From Micromonospora avicenniae (GTDB lineage: Bacteria; Actinomycetota; Actinomycetes; Mycobacteriales; Micromonosporaceae), in contig NZ_FTNF01000002.1 in the NCBI RefSeq assembly GCF_900156065.1, forward strand, positions 434,001-498,000: 64,000 nt of DNA, given 5' to 3'. How positions within the stretch are numbered: the stretch's first letter is position 1; the number at the start of each line of letters is the position of its first letter. The notes under the pieces were generated by a model, which saw only the letters and a program-made list of their open reading frames with translations, had not been told where the DNA came from and did no database searches. The translations under genes were made by a program, and so were the position numbers. Below are positions 26,484-35,592 of the stretch, one piece after another.

Positions 26484-26849
26484 GTGGACACACCGCTACG
26501 CGAACCCACCTTCCTGATCCTCACCGCGCTGGCCGGCGCGCCGCTGCACGGCTACGGCCTGATCCGCGAGGTCGCCGCCCTCTCCGACGGCCGCGTCACC
26601 CTGCGCCCCGGCACCCTCTACGGCGCGCTCGACCGGCTGGTCGACGCCGGGCTGGTCGACGTCGACCGGGAGGAGGTCGTCGACGGCCGGCTGCGCCGCT
26701 ACTACTGCCTCTCCCCCGTCGGCGACGCCACCCTCGCGGCGGAGACCGAACGGCTGCGCCGCAACGTCGAGGCGGCCACCGCCCGGCTGCGGGAGCGGGC
26801 CCACGCCGCCCGACCCGCCACCCCGCGAGCGGCCGGAGGGCTGGCATGA
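26484..26849 (+). CDS. PadR family transcriptional regulator
   Basis: A 121-aa winged-helix regulator. LIREVAALSDGRVTLRPGTLYGALDRLVDAGLV is the PadR DNA-binding region, with the wing in the GRLRRYYCLSPVG segment. TATATT at 26472-26477 ends 7 bases before the GTG, indicating a leaderless transcript. The stop overlaps the start of the following membrane gene by four bases, a common arrangement in which PadR represses itself and a coupled membrane protein. Confidence 0.9.
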   Translation: MDTPLREPTFLILTALAGAPLHGYGLIREVAALSDGRVTLRPGTLYGALDRLVDAGLVDVDREEVVDGRLRRYYCLSPVGDATLAAETERLRRNVEAATARLRERAHAARPATPRAAGGLA

Positions 26850-27814
26850 CCGACCTGGAGCGCCGCTACCTTCGCCTACTGCTCGCCTACCCCACCGGCT
26901 ACCGCCGCTCCCGTGGCGCGGAGATCGTCGGGACGTACCTCGACCTGGCCGCGCCGGGCCGCCGCTGGCCCTCCCTCGCGGACGCCGCGGACCTCCTGCG
27001 CGGCGGCCTCCGCCAGCGGCTGCGCGCAGCCGGCGCCCCCGACCTGATCCCTGGCGTACGCCTCGCCGCCGTACTCGCGTTCCTCACCGCCACCACTTTC
27101 GCGGCCGCCTGGTCGGTGCTGGAGCTTCGTCCGCCGCCCGCCGTGTTCGGGGTGCCCAGCGCCGGGCCGTTCGTCTCGCTCGGCATCGGGGCGTGGATCG
27201 CCTGGCTGCTCGCCGCGGTGGTGTACGCCCTGGCCCCCGGTCGGTGGGCCCGGCGTGCCGTCGCGCTCGCCCTTCTCCTCACCCTCGGCCTCGTTCCCGC
27301 CGCCCCGCTGGTCGGCCTGCCACGCCCGCCGCTGTTCGTCCTGCTGCCGCAGGTCGCGTTGGGCCTGGTCGCGCTCGGCCTACCGGACGCGCTGCCGGCA
27401 CCGCTGCGGGCGGCGCCACTGGTCGCCGTGGGCGTCGTCGCCCTCGCGGGGACCAACGTCCACCTGCTGTCCCCGGCCGTCTTCGGAGGCAGCTACTACG
27501 TCACGTCGGCGGTGCCGGTGCTGCCGGGTGCCGCCGTCGCACTGCTCGCGGTGGCGGTGCTGCTCGCGGCCGGGCTCGCCCTGCGCGCCGACTCCCGGGG
27601 CGTCTGGGCGGCGCTGATCCTGCTCACCCCCATCGGCCTGCTCGCGCTGCAGCCGCTGGCCGGAGCGATCGACGGGGTCGGGCACACCGTCGCGGTCTGG
27701 TCCGAACTCGCCGCAACGGCCGTCGTGATCGGGGTGGTCGGCCCCGCGCTGCTGCCGCTGGCGCTCGCCCTGCGCCGCCGCCCGACCCGCTCACCCCGCC
27801 TCACCCCGCGCTGA
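26846..27814 (+). CDS. PadR-coupled polytopic membrane protein
   Basis: A 322-aa protein. Its ATG overlaps the PadR stop (ATGA), so the two are translationally coupled. Residues 1-60 are cytoplasmic (YLRLLLAYPTGYRRSRGAEI), followed by about eight hydrophobic helices to the end. The N-terminal part resembles actinobacterial proteins encoded after PadR genes, whose function is not known. It ends 6 bases before palindrome A3. Confidence 0.7.
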   Translation: MTDLERRYLRLLLAYPTGYRRSRGAEIVGTYLDLAAPGRRWPSLADAADLLRGGLRQRLRAAGAPDLIPGVRLAAVLAFLTATTFAAAWSVLELRPPPAVFGVPSAGPFVSLGIGAWIAWLLAAVVYALAPGRWARRAVALALLLTLGLVPAAPLVGLPRPPLFVLLPQVALGLVALGLPDALPAPLRAAPLVAVGVVALAGTNVHLLSPAVFGGSYYVTSAVPVLPGAAVALLAVAVLLAAGLALRADSRGVWAALILLTPIGLLALQPLAGAIDGVGHTVAVWSELAATAVVIGVVGPALLPLALALRRRPTRSPRLTPR

Positions 27815-27820
27815 CCGCGC

Positions 27821-27881
27821 GTTGGTCATGAGGTTTGCGGCGATGTCGATCTCGAAGTCCGCCGCAAACCTCATGATCAAC
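27821..27881. repeat. Intergenic palindrome, family A copy 3 (overlaps a stop codon)
   Basis: The 21-nt arms (27821-27841, 27861-27881) pair with a single G-T mismatch around a 19-nt loop; the core is ATGAGGTTTGCGGC. It fills nearly the whole gap between convergent genes. Its right-arm TGATCA supplies the TGA stop of the mannosyltransferase gene on the minus strand. Confidence 0.9.
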
Positions 27882-29445
27882 CGGGTAGAGGTCCGGGGGT
27901 GGGGGCGCGGGGGGTGCGCGCGCGGCGGGCCACGGTCCGAGTCAGCACGACCAGTAGGGTCAGGACCAGGGCGGTCATCGCAAGGGCGCCAGGGGCCTTC
28001 GTGAACCGGGCCAGGTTGGTGCCGTCCGGCAGCGTCAGGAAGCACGCCACCGCGCTGGGCAGCACGAACCAGGTGGTCCGGGCCGCCGTGACCGCCAGCA
28101 GCGCCAGCGGCCAGGTGGCGTACCAGGGGTGGAAGACCGGCGCCAGCACCACCGTCGCGGTCAGCGCCAGCCCGGCCGCGTACAGCGTCACCCGGGGACG
28201 GGCCCCGGCCAACCGGGCCACCCGCTGCCGGACGTCGTTCAGTCTGCGCAGCGCCGTCCAGGCGCGCCACCAGAGCACCACCAGCACCCCGGCCAGCAGG
28301 AGCAGGCCCACCGCCCGCGCCACCGGGACCGCGTCCGGATCCCGGCCGGCGAGCGCCCCCGCGTAGTCGACGACGAACCCCACCGCCGTCGGCGGCGAGG
28401 TCCACTGCTCGGAGTCACCGCTGTGGCTCAGCCCGCCGACCCAGCCCAGCCCGAGGCCGGACAGGAGCGAACTGCCCGCCAGCGCCGCGAGCACCCCGCC
28501 GGCCAGCCGGCCGCCGTCGCGCGCCAGCGCGCGTACGGTGTACCGGCCGTGCACCGCCGCCAGCGCGGCGTACGGGAGCACCACCACCGCTGTCGCCTTC
28601 ACGGCCACGGCCAGCCCCAGCAGCGCCCCGGCGACGAGCAGCGCACCCGCCCGGCCGGGCAGGCGGACCAGCACCAGCAGACCGAGCAGGAGCAGCCCGA
28701 GCATCACCGCGTCGTTGTGCGCCCCGGCCAGCAGGTGCACGCCGACCAGCGGACAGGCCAGCAGCAGCCACGCCGCCCGTCGGGTCGGTACGCCGGCGGC
28801 CCGGGCCAGCCCCGGCAGGCAGAGCGCGGCCAGCAGCACCCCGGCCAGCGCGAAGAGCCGCAGCAACACGATGGTGCCCGTCAGGCCTCCGCCCAGCGTC
28901 ACGGCCAGCGCGGCGAGCAGCACGAAGACCGGGCCGTACGGGGCGGGAGTGTCCCGCCATATCGGCGACACGGCGTCCACCCACGGGCAGCCCGCCTCGG
29001 CCACCCCCGTGACGTACGGGTCGACGCCGTGCGCGTACGCCCAGCCCTGGCAGGCGTACGAGTAGACGTCCCGGCTGCCCAGCGGGGCGGTGACCAACAG
29101 CGGCAGCGCCCAGAGCCCGGCGGTGCGGTACGCCCACCCGGTCGACGGCACGCCCCGCCGCAGCGCCAACCACGCGCCCACCAGCAGCCCGGTGCCGACC
29201 AGCCACGCGCCGAGCACGAGCAGCCCGTGCCGGCCCTGCCAGATGGTGACCGGGGTGACCCGCAACAGCGGCGCGGACGGCAGCGCACCACCGAGGTACC
29301 CGGCGACCGCGAGCAGCACCGCACCGGCCAGCCCGGCGTACCGTGCCGCGCGGGCCCGGCGCTGCTCGGCATGCTCAGCCCGGGCGGGGCCGTCCGGCGA
29401 CTCCGCTCGATCGGCCGGGTTCGGACGCGCGCCGGGTCCGGTCAC
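27877..29445 (-). CDS. MptB-like polyprenol-phosphomannose-dependent mannosyltransferase
   Basis: A 522-aa GT-C membrane enzyme. The segments SRDVYSYACQGWAYAHGVDPY, PIWRDTPAPYGPVF and LAGAHNDAVMLG match the MptB family, whose mycobacterial member adds alpha-1,6-mannose to lipomannan precursors using polyprenyl-phosphomannose outside the membrane. About 12 helices are visible. A close paralogue with the same motifs ends 13 bases upstream, so this is a tandem duplication. The stop codon lies in palindrome A3, which means the last residues may be recent. Confidence 0.8.
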   Translation of the reverse strand: MTGPGARPNPADRAESPDGPARAEHAEQRRARAARYAGLAGAVLLAVAGYLGGALPSAPLLRVTPVTIWQGRHGLLVLGAWLVGTGLLVGAWLALRRGVPSTGWAYRTAGLWALPLLVTAPLGSRDVYSYACQGWAYAHGVDPYVTGVAEAGCPWVDAVSPIWRDTPAPYGPVFVLLAALAVTLGGGLTGTIVLLRLFALAGVLLAALCLPGLARAAGVPTRRAAWLLLACPLVGVHLLAGAHNDAVMLGLLLLGLLVLVRLPGRAGALLVAGALLGLAVAVKATAVVVLPYAALAAVHGRYTVRALARDGGRLAGGVLAALAGSSLLSGLGLGWVGGLSHSGDSEQWTSPPTAVGFVVDYAGALAGRDPDAVPVARAVGLLLLAGVLVVLWWRAWTALRRLNDVRQRVARLAGARPRVTLYAAGLALTATVVLAPVFHPWYATWPLALLAVTAARTTWFVLPSAVACFLTLPDGTNLARFTKAPGALAMTALVLTLLVVLTRTVARRARTPRAPTPGPLPG

Positions 29446-29458
29446 CGGCGGGGCCTCC

Positions 29459-30874
29459 TCAGTCAGTGCCGACGGTCGCGGCGACCGGCTGACGGGCCGC
29501 CCGAGCCGAACGTACCAACCGGACCACCACCACGATCACCAACAGCGTCATGAGCGGAGCACCGACCGTCTTGGTGTACCGGGGCAGGCCGGTGCCGTCC
29601 GGCAGCACCAGGAACGCCGAGACGACCGTGATCGCGGCGAACCAGTTGATCCGCTGCCGCGAGGTGGCCGCGAGCACCGCCAGCGGCCACGTCCAGTACC
29701 AGGGGTGGAAGAGCGGGGCGAGCGCGACCGTGGCGGTGAGCGCGAGCGCGGCGTGCCAGAGCGGCTCCCGGTGGCGGGCCCGGAACCAGAGCCAGACGAG
29801 CAGGATCGCCAGCACGCCCATGCCGATGCCCCGGGTGACCGGCAGCGGATCGCCGTGCCAGCCGAAGGGGAGCCCCAGGTAGGCGACCGTCTGACCGAGC
29901 GCGGTGGGTGGCGAGGTCCAGGCGACCACGAGGCCGCCCTGCTCCAGGCCGCTGATCCAGCCGAAGTCGAGGCCGGCGGCGAAGGTCGCCCCGACCACGG
30001 TGGCGACCGCACCGCCGACCACCCATCCGCCGTCGCGGATCAGCGCCCGGACGGAGAAACCGCCGGCGATCGCCGCCAGGGCCGCGAACGGCACGACGAC
30101 CAGCGCGGTCGCCTTGATGCCACCCGCCAGCCCGAGCAGCACGCCCCCGGCGAGCAGCACGCCGGGGCGGCCCGGACGGGCGGCGACCACGGCCAGCCCG
30201 GCGACGAGCAGTCCCACCATCGCGGCGTCGTTGTGCGCGCCGGAGATCAGCTGGACGCCGATCAGCGGGCTGCCCAGCGCCAGCCAGACGGCCCGCCCGG
30301 CCGGTACGCCGCAGCGGCGGGCCAGCGCCGGGATGCAGGCCGCGGTCAGCACGACACCGGCCACCGCGAGCAGCCGGAACAGCACGATGGCGCCGACGAG
30401 CGAGCCGGTCGCCTTCACCACCGCGCCGGCGATCATCACGAAGAGCGGCCCGTACGGCGCCGGGGTGTCCCGCCAGATGAAGGAGATGGTGTCCAGCCAG
30501 GGGCAGGGCAGGGTCGAGACGCCCTGCTCGTACGGGTTGATCCCGGCCGCGTAGCTGGCGCCCTGGCAGGCGTACGCGTAGACGTCCCGGCTGCCCAGCG
30601 GCGGCGTGATCAGCATCGGCAGCAGCCAGAGCCCGGCGGTGACGAGCGCCCAACGGGTCGATGGCACCCCGCCGCGCAGCGACCACCAGGCGTACGCGAG
30701 CACGGCGGTACCCACGGCCCAGCCGATGAGGATCACCGGCCCGTACGGCCCCTGCCAGATGCTGAGCGGGGTCGGACGCAGATCGCCGTGCGGCATCGCT
30801 CCGCCGAGGAAGGCGGCGACGGCGAGCAGCGCGGAGCCGGCGAGACCGGTCCAGCGCGCGAGGTGGGAAGGCAC
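29459..30874 (-). CDS. MptB-like polyprenol-phosphomannose-dependent mannosyltransferase, paralogue 2
   Basis: A 471-aa GT-C enzyme sharing the motif order of its neighbour: SRDVYAYACQGASYAAGINPY, FIWRDTPAPYGPLFV and ISGAHNDAAMVG, then FHPWYWTWPLAVLAA. The conserved external Asp of SRD is the probable catalytic base by analogy with GT-C enzymes. It is first in the pair; the downstream paralogue begins after 13 bases. The two may act on different acceptors in a mannan or lipoglycan pathway. Confidence 0.8.
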   Translation of the reverse strand: MPSHLARWTGLAGSALLAVAAFLGGAMPHGDLRPTPLSIWQGPYGPVILIGWAVGTAVLAYAWWSLRGGVPSTRWALVTAGLWLLPMLITPPLGSRDVYAYACQGASYAAGINPYEQGVSTLPCPWLDTISFIWRDTPAPYGPLFVMIAGAVVKATGSLVGAIVLFRLLAVAGVVLTAACIPALARRCGVPAGRAVWLALGSPLIGVQLISGAHNDAAMVGLLVAGLAVVAARPGRPGVLLAGGVLLGLAGGIKATALVVVPFAALAAIAGGFSVRALIRDGGWVVGGAVATVVGATFAAGLDFGWISGLEQGGLVVAWTSPPTALGQTVAYLGLPFGWHGDPLPVTRGIGMGVLAILLVWLWFRARHREPLWHAALALTATVALAPLFHPWYWTWPLAVLAATSRQRINWFAAITVVSAFLVLPDGTGLPRYTKTVGAPLMTLLVIVVVVRLVRSARAARQPVAATVGTD

Positions 30875-30926
30875 CCGGACATGCTGCCAGCACCCGGTGC
30901 GCGGTCCCCAGGTGGGCCGGGGGGCG

Positions 30927-32576
30927 CTACGGACAGCGACCTTCGGGTGACAGGCTGCTGGTGACCGCGTAGGCGCCGGGAGTGCGGGCGCGAACGGTGG
31001 TCCAGCCGTCGGGGCCGGGGGCGAGGCAGCCCTCGCCGGCGTCGAGCGACAGCCACCGGGACCAGCGCACCCGGACCAGGACGTCGCCGGCGGCGTCGGC
31101 CGTGAACCGCACCCCGGCCGGCGTGGACTCGACGAGCGTGGCCGGCGCGGAGACCAGCGGAGCCGGTTCGATCACCTCGTAGAGCCGCCACCGCCCCGGC
31201 CGGGCGACCTCCCGCAGGTACGGCTGGCCGACGAGCACCAGCGCCGCCTCGGCCTGCGCGTACCGGTCGGGGGCGGCGTCCGGGGCGACCGCCACGAAGC
31301 TGACCGCGTTGCGCCGCAGCCAGTCGCCGTACCCGGCGGCGTCCGGGCCGGGGCCGTAGAAGAGTGCGTTCCGCTCGACGTCCACCTGCCGTTCCCACCC
31401 CCGGGCCAGCGGCACCGTCTCCGCCACGTACGCGCTCTCCCAGTGGTCGCGCAGCGGCACCACCTCGACCCGGCCGACCGGCGCCCGGCGGCCCAGCTCG
31501 TCGAGCAGCGGCTGGTGGAACGCCCGGTACGCGGGCGCGGTGCCCATCCGGGTGAGGTCGCTGGTGACCACCGGTGACTGCCACCACACCAGGACGGCCA
31601 GCAGGGCGGCGAGCCGGCGCGCGCCGACCGGCACGAACGCCGCGACCAGCGGCAACACGAAGAGCATCGGCAGGCGCAGCGCGTTCGAGCCGATCGGGCT
31701 CGGCAGGTGGTACGCCGCGACCAGCAGCAGCGCGGTCAGCGCCGCGCCGACGCGCAGCACGCGGACCGGTACGAGCGCGAGCACCACCACGGCGAGGGCG
31801 ACGTTGATCCGCATGGACTCGGCGCTGAACGGCTGCGTTCCGCCGTTGCCGAAGAGCAGCGCCATCGGCGCCACGGCCGCCACCGGCACCAGGCAGAGCA
31901 CCAGACTCTCCGCCCGTGGCCGGCGCGGCGACCACCCGCCCCGCCAGAGGTCGGTGAGCAGCAGCGCTCCCCCGGCGAGGCCGAGGAAGAGACCGGCGAC
32001 CGGGCTGCCCCAGGTGGCCAGCGCGCCGAGCACCGCCCCCAGCAGCAGGCGGGCCCACCGGGGTGGCCGGGTGGCGTGCACGGCGCAGAGGGCGAGGAGC
32101 CCGAAGGCCAGGCCGACCGCGAACGTGATCCGCCCGCTGGCCAGGTTCCCCACCAGCACCGCCGCACCGAGCACCCCGCCGAGCAGCGGCCGGCGGGCCC
32201 GCCCGCGCAGCAGCAGCCAGGCCAGCGCCACCGCCGACGCGACGGCCGCGACCGCGCCGACCAGCCGTACCCCGACCACCGCGCCGAGGAACTGGGTGTA
32301 GAGGCTGTAGCCGAACTGGCCGTCCCCGCCGTACCAGGAGAAGTCGATCGGGGCGAGGCCGTTACGGCCGGCGAAGGTGGCCCGGGCGACCTGCGCGGAC
32401 AGGTCGGTGCCCATCGGCGGGGCGAGCAGGAAGGCGCCGGCGAGCACCAGCACCGCGACGAGCGTGCCGAGCAGGGTGCGGCGGGGCTCAGCCGTCGAGG
32501 ACCCGCTCCATCGCCGCCCGCGAGCGGCGGGCGGTGCGGAGGTAGTCGTCGAGGAACTGGCCTGGGTCGTCGGCAC
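30927..32576 (-). CDS. Polytopic membrane protein with extracytoplasmic C-terminal domain
   Basis: The protein begins with a full hydrophobic helix (TLLGTLVAVLVLAGAFLLAPP), has about ten helices, and ends in a soluble domain of some 200 residues containing FVAVAPDAAPDRY and DAGEGCLAPGPDGW. The layout resembles actinobacterial arabinan/mannan GT-C-like proteins. The start is uncertain: the GTG at 32576 lies 88 bases inside glnE and keeps the first helix whole, while GTGs at 32453 and 32447 would cut into it. It sits between glnE and the two MptB genes, all on the minus strand. Confidence 0.6.
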   Translation of the reverse strand: MPTTQASSSTTTSAPPAARGRRWSGSSTAEPRRTLLGTLVAVLVLAGAFLLAPPMGTDLSAQVARATFAGRNGLAPIDFSWYGGDGQFGYSLYTQFLGAVVGVRLVGAVAAVASAVALAWLLLRGRARRPLLGGVLGAAVLVGNLASGRITFAVGLAFGLLALCAVHATRPPRWARLLLGAVLGALATWGSPVAGLFLGLAGGALLLTDLWRGGWSPRRPRAESLVLCLVPVAAVAPMALLFGNGGTQPFSAESMRINVALAVVVLALVPVRVLRVGAALTALLLVAAYHLPSPIGSNALRLPMLFVLPLVAAFVPVGARRLAALLAVLVWWQSPVVTSDLTRMGTAPAYRAFHQPLLDELGRRAPVGRVEVVPLRDHWESAYVAETVPLARGWERQVDVERNALFYGPGPDAAGYGDWLRRNAVSFVAVAPDAAPDRYAQAEAALVLVGQPYLREVARPGRWRLYEVIEPAPLVSAPATLVESTPAGVRFTADAAGDVLVRVRWSRWLSLDAGEGCLAPGPDGWTTVRARTPGAYAVTSSLSPEGRCP

Positions 32577-35500
32577 CGAGCAGTCGTACCACGCCGGCCA
32601 GCTCCACGCCGTGTCGGGGCAGCTGGTCACCGGCCCGGCCGCGGACCAGCATGAGCGCGTTGCGTACCTGCGCGGCGAGTGTCCAGCCGGCCGCCATCGC
32701 CGCGGCATCCGCCGGATCGACCAGGTCGGCGTCCCGGGCGGCCGCGAGCGCGTCGAGGGTACGCGTGCCCCGCAGCGCCGGTACGGCCCCGCCGTGGCGC
32801 AGCTGGAGCAGTTGTACGGCCCACTCGACGTCGGCGAGCCCGCCCCGGCCAAGCTTGGTGTGGGTGGCCGGGTCGGCGCCCCGGGGAAGCCGCTCGTGCT
32901 CCACCCGCGCCTTGATCCGGCGGATCTCCACCACCTGCTCACGGGTCAACCCGTCGGCCGGGTAGCGGACCGGGTCGACCAGCGCCTCGAACTCGGCGCC
33001 CAGGTCGGCGTCGCCGCAGACGAACCGGGCACGCAGCAGTGCCTGCGCCTCCCACACCCGGGACCAACGCGCGTAGTACTGCCCGTACGCGGCGAGGCTG
33101 CGCACCAGTGGCCCCTGCCGCCCCTCCGGGCGCAGGTCGGCGTCGATACCGAGCGGCGGATCGGGGGCGGGCATCCCCAGCAGGCGACGCAACTCCTCGG
33201 CCACGGCCTGCGCGGCCGCGCTGGCGGCGTTCTCGTCGGAGCCCGGCGCCGGATCGTAGACGAAGAGCACGTCGGCGTCGGAGAGGTAGTTCGACTCGTA
33301 CCCGCCGAGGCGGCCCATGCCGATCACCGCGAAGCGCAGCCCGGGCTGGGCCGGCTGGGCGGCCCGGGCGATCCGCAGCGCGGCGGCCAGGGTGGCGTCG
33401 TTGACGTCGGCCAGCGCGGCCCCGACCCTCGTGACGTCGGTCAGCGCGGGGCGGACCGCGCCGTCCGGGCGGGGCGGGGCGGGAGCCAGCGAGCCGGCTC
33501 GGCTCAGCACGTCGGCGCAGGCGATCCGGACCAGTTCCCGGCGGCGCAGCGCGCGTACCGCCCGGGTCGCCTCGACCGGGTCGGTGTGCCGGGCGGCCGC
33601 GGCCGCGAAACCCTCGTGGAGCACGTCGCGGGGGCGCGGGACCAGCTCGCTCTCCTCGGCCAGCAGCCGCAGCGCCTCCGGCTCCCGGGCCAGCAGGTCG
33701 GCGGCGTACCGGGACGAGGAGAGCACCCGGGCCAGCCGGCGGGCGACCGGCCCCTCGTCGCGCAGCAGCCGCAGGTACCAGGGGGTGCTGCCGAGCTTGT
33801 CGGAGACCTGCCGGTAGTTGAGCAGCCCCCGATCCGGCTCCGGCGCGTCGGCGAACTCGCTGAGCAGCACGGGCAGCAGGGTGCGCTGGATGGCCGCCGT
33901 GCGACTCACCCCGCCGGTGAGGGCCTGGAGGTGACGCAGCGCCCCGGCCGGATCGCCGAAGCCGAGGATCTCGAGGCGGTGCCGGGCCGCCTCGGGGGTG
34001 AGTCGCAACCCGTCGGCGGGCACCCGGGCGACCGACTCCAGCAGCGGCCGGTAGAGCAGCTTGGCGTGCAGCCGGCGTACCTCGGCGGCGTGGCTGACCC
34101 ACTCGGCGCGGAACGCCTCGACGGCGCTGCGTCCCGGGGTGGCCGTGTAGCCCAGCGCGGCGGCGAGCCAGCGCAGCGCCACCGGGTCGGTCGGCACGGT
34201 GTGGGTGCGGCGCAGGCCCTGCAACTGGAGCCGGTGCTCGACGCCTCTCAGGAAGCGGTAGCCACGCAACAGCGCCTCACCGTCGGCGCGGCCGACGTAG
34301 CCGCCGCCGACCAGCGCGCGCAGCGCCGGGATGGTGCCCGGTTCACGCAGCGACTCGTCACCCCGGCCGTGTACCAGTTGCAGCAGTTGGACGGCGAACT
34401 CGATGTCACGCAGCCCGCCCGGGCCGCGCTTGATCTCGCGCTCCAGCTCCTTCGGCGGTACGTGGTCGATGATCTTCCGGCGCATGGCGCGGACGTCCTC
34501 GACCGCCTCGGGTCGTTCGGCCGCCCGCCACACCAGCGGGGCGAGCTGGTCGATCCACTCCTGCCCCAACGCCAGGTCGCCCGCCGCCGGGCGGGCCTTG
34601 AGCAGCGCCTGGAACTCCCAGGTCCGGGCCCAGCGTCGGTAGTAGGCGAGGTGGCTGGCGAGCGTACGCACCAGTGGCCCGCGGCTGCCCTCGGGACGCA
34701 GCGCGGCATCCACCGGCCAGGCGACCAGGCCGCAGATGTGGATCAGCCGGGTGGCCACCGTAGTGGCGGCGGCCAGGTCGTCGTCGGAGTCGGCCACGAA
34801 GATGACGTCCACGTCGGAGACGTAGTTGAGTTCGAACCCGCCGCACTTGCCCATCGCCACCACGGCCAGCCTCGGCCCGGCGGTGCCCTCCGGCAGCTCC
34901 TCGACGGCGATCCCGTGCGCGGCGCGCAGGGTGGCGTCGGCCAGCGCGGAGAGCGCCGCCATGGTCTGCTCCAGCTCCCGCCCGCCGGTCAGGTCCGCCG
35001 CCGCGATCCGCAACAGCGCCAGCCGGTACGCCTGCCGCAGCCCGGCGATCAAGTTGCCGTCGCCGATCGGTTCCAGTCGCCCGTCGGCGGTCGGCTGTCG
35101 CCCGTCCGCGCTGGTACGCAGCACGCGCCAGTGGTCCGGGTTCGCCACCAGGTGGTCGCCGAGCGCCGACGAGGCGCCGAGCACGGCGATCAGCCGTGAA
35201 CGCAGCCCCTCGTCGGCGTACAACTGCTCCAGCAGCGCCGACCCGGCGCCGATGCCGGCCGCTCCCGCTCCCCCGCCCGGGGAGCCGGTCGCGTCGGTTC
35301 CGGTGGCGGCGTCGCCCGCCGCGTCGGTTCGGGTGGCGGCGTTGCCGGCCGCCCGATGCTCGGCCTCGACGAGGCGGTGCAGCTGGCGAAGCGCCAGATC
35401 CGGGTCGGCCGCCCGGGAGAGCGCCGCGAGGAGTTCGCCCGCTCGCCCGTCGACCGGCTCCTGACCGTCGGGCCGCCACAGGCCGAGCCCGTCCGGCCCG

Positions 35501-35592
35501 AGCAGGTCGGCCGCCCGGGCGCCGCCGTCGCCCTGGGCCGTGCCGAAGCCGTACCGGGCGAGCCGGCCGGGCGCGCTGGTCGGCCGGGCCAT
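32488..35592 (-). CDS. glnE: Bifunctional glutamine synthetase adenylyltransferase/deadenylase
   Basis: A 1034-aa enzyme that adenylylates Tyr402 of GlnA, and removes the group, in response to nitrogen status. Two nucleotidyltransferase domains are present: the N-terminal half has GGFELNYVSDVDVIFV and the C-terminal half GGYESNYLSDADVLFVYD, each with the DxD metal motif. Each is followed by a helical domain with the GLRDIEFAVQLLQL or GLADVEWAVQLLQL motif. A low-complexity AAGNAATRTDAAG linker lies near residue 85. It overlaps the GATase gene by one base and serves GlnA at 25 kb. Confidence 0.96.
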   Translation of the reverse strand: MARPTSAPGRLARYGFGTAQGDGGARAADLLGPDGLGLWRPDGQEPVDGRAGELLAALSRAADPDLALRQLHRLVEAEHRAAGNAATRTDAAGDAATGTDATGSPGGGAGAAGIGAGSALLEQLYADEGLRSRLIAVLGASSALGDHLVANPDHWRVLRTSADGRQPTADGRLEPIGDGNLIAGLRQAYRLALLRIAAADLTGGRELEQTMAALSALADATLRAAHGIAVEELPEGTAGPRLAVVAMGKCGGFELNYVSDVDVIFVADSDDDLAAATTVATRLIHICGLVAWPVDAALRPEGSRGPLVRTLASHLAYYRRWARTWEFQALLKARPAAGDLALGQEWIDQLAPLVWRAAERPEAVEDVRAMRRKIIDHVPPKELEREIKRGPGGLRDIEFAVQLLQLVHGRGDESLREPGTIPALRALVGGGYVGRADGEALLRGYRFLRGVEHRLQLQGLRRTHTVPTDPVALRWLAAALGYTATPGRSAVEAFRAEWVSHAAEVRRLHAKLLYRPLLESVARVPADGLRLTPEAARHRLEILGFGDPAGALRHLQALTGGVSRTAAIQRTLLPVLLSEFADAPEPDRGLLNYRQVSDKLGSTPWYLRLLRDEGPVARRLARVLSSSRYAADLLAREPEALRLLAEESELVPRPRDVLHEGFAAAAARHTDPVEATRAVRALRRRELVRIACADVLSRAGSLAPAPPRPDGAVRPALTDVTRVGAALADVNDATLAAALRIARAAQPAQPGLRFAVIGMGRLGGYESNYLSDADVLFVYDPAPGSDENAASAAAQAVAEELRRLLGMPAPDPPLGIDADLRPEGRQGPLVRSLAAYGQYYARWSRVWEAQALLRARFVCGDADLGAEFEALVDPVRYPADGLTREQVVEIRRIKARVEHERLPRGADPATHTKLGRGGLADVEWAVQLLQLRHGGAVPALRGTRTLDALAAARDADLVDPADAAAMAAGWTLAAQVRNALMLVRGRAGDQLPRHGVELAGVVRLLGADDPGQFLDDYLRTARRSRAAMERVLDG

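Noticed and set aside
32377..35199. 940-codon plus-strand frame opposite glnE
   Set aside because: The minus strand carries glnE with both nucleotidyltransferase motifs; the antisense product is low-complexity.
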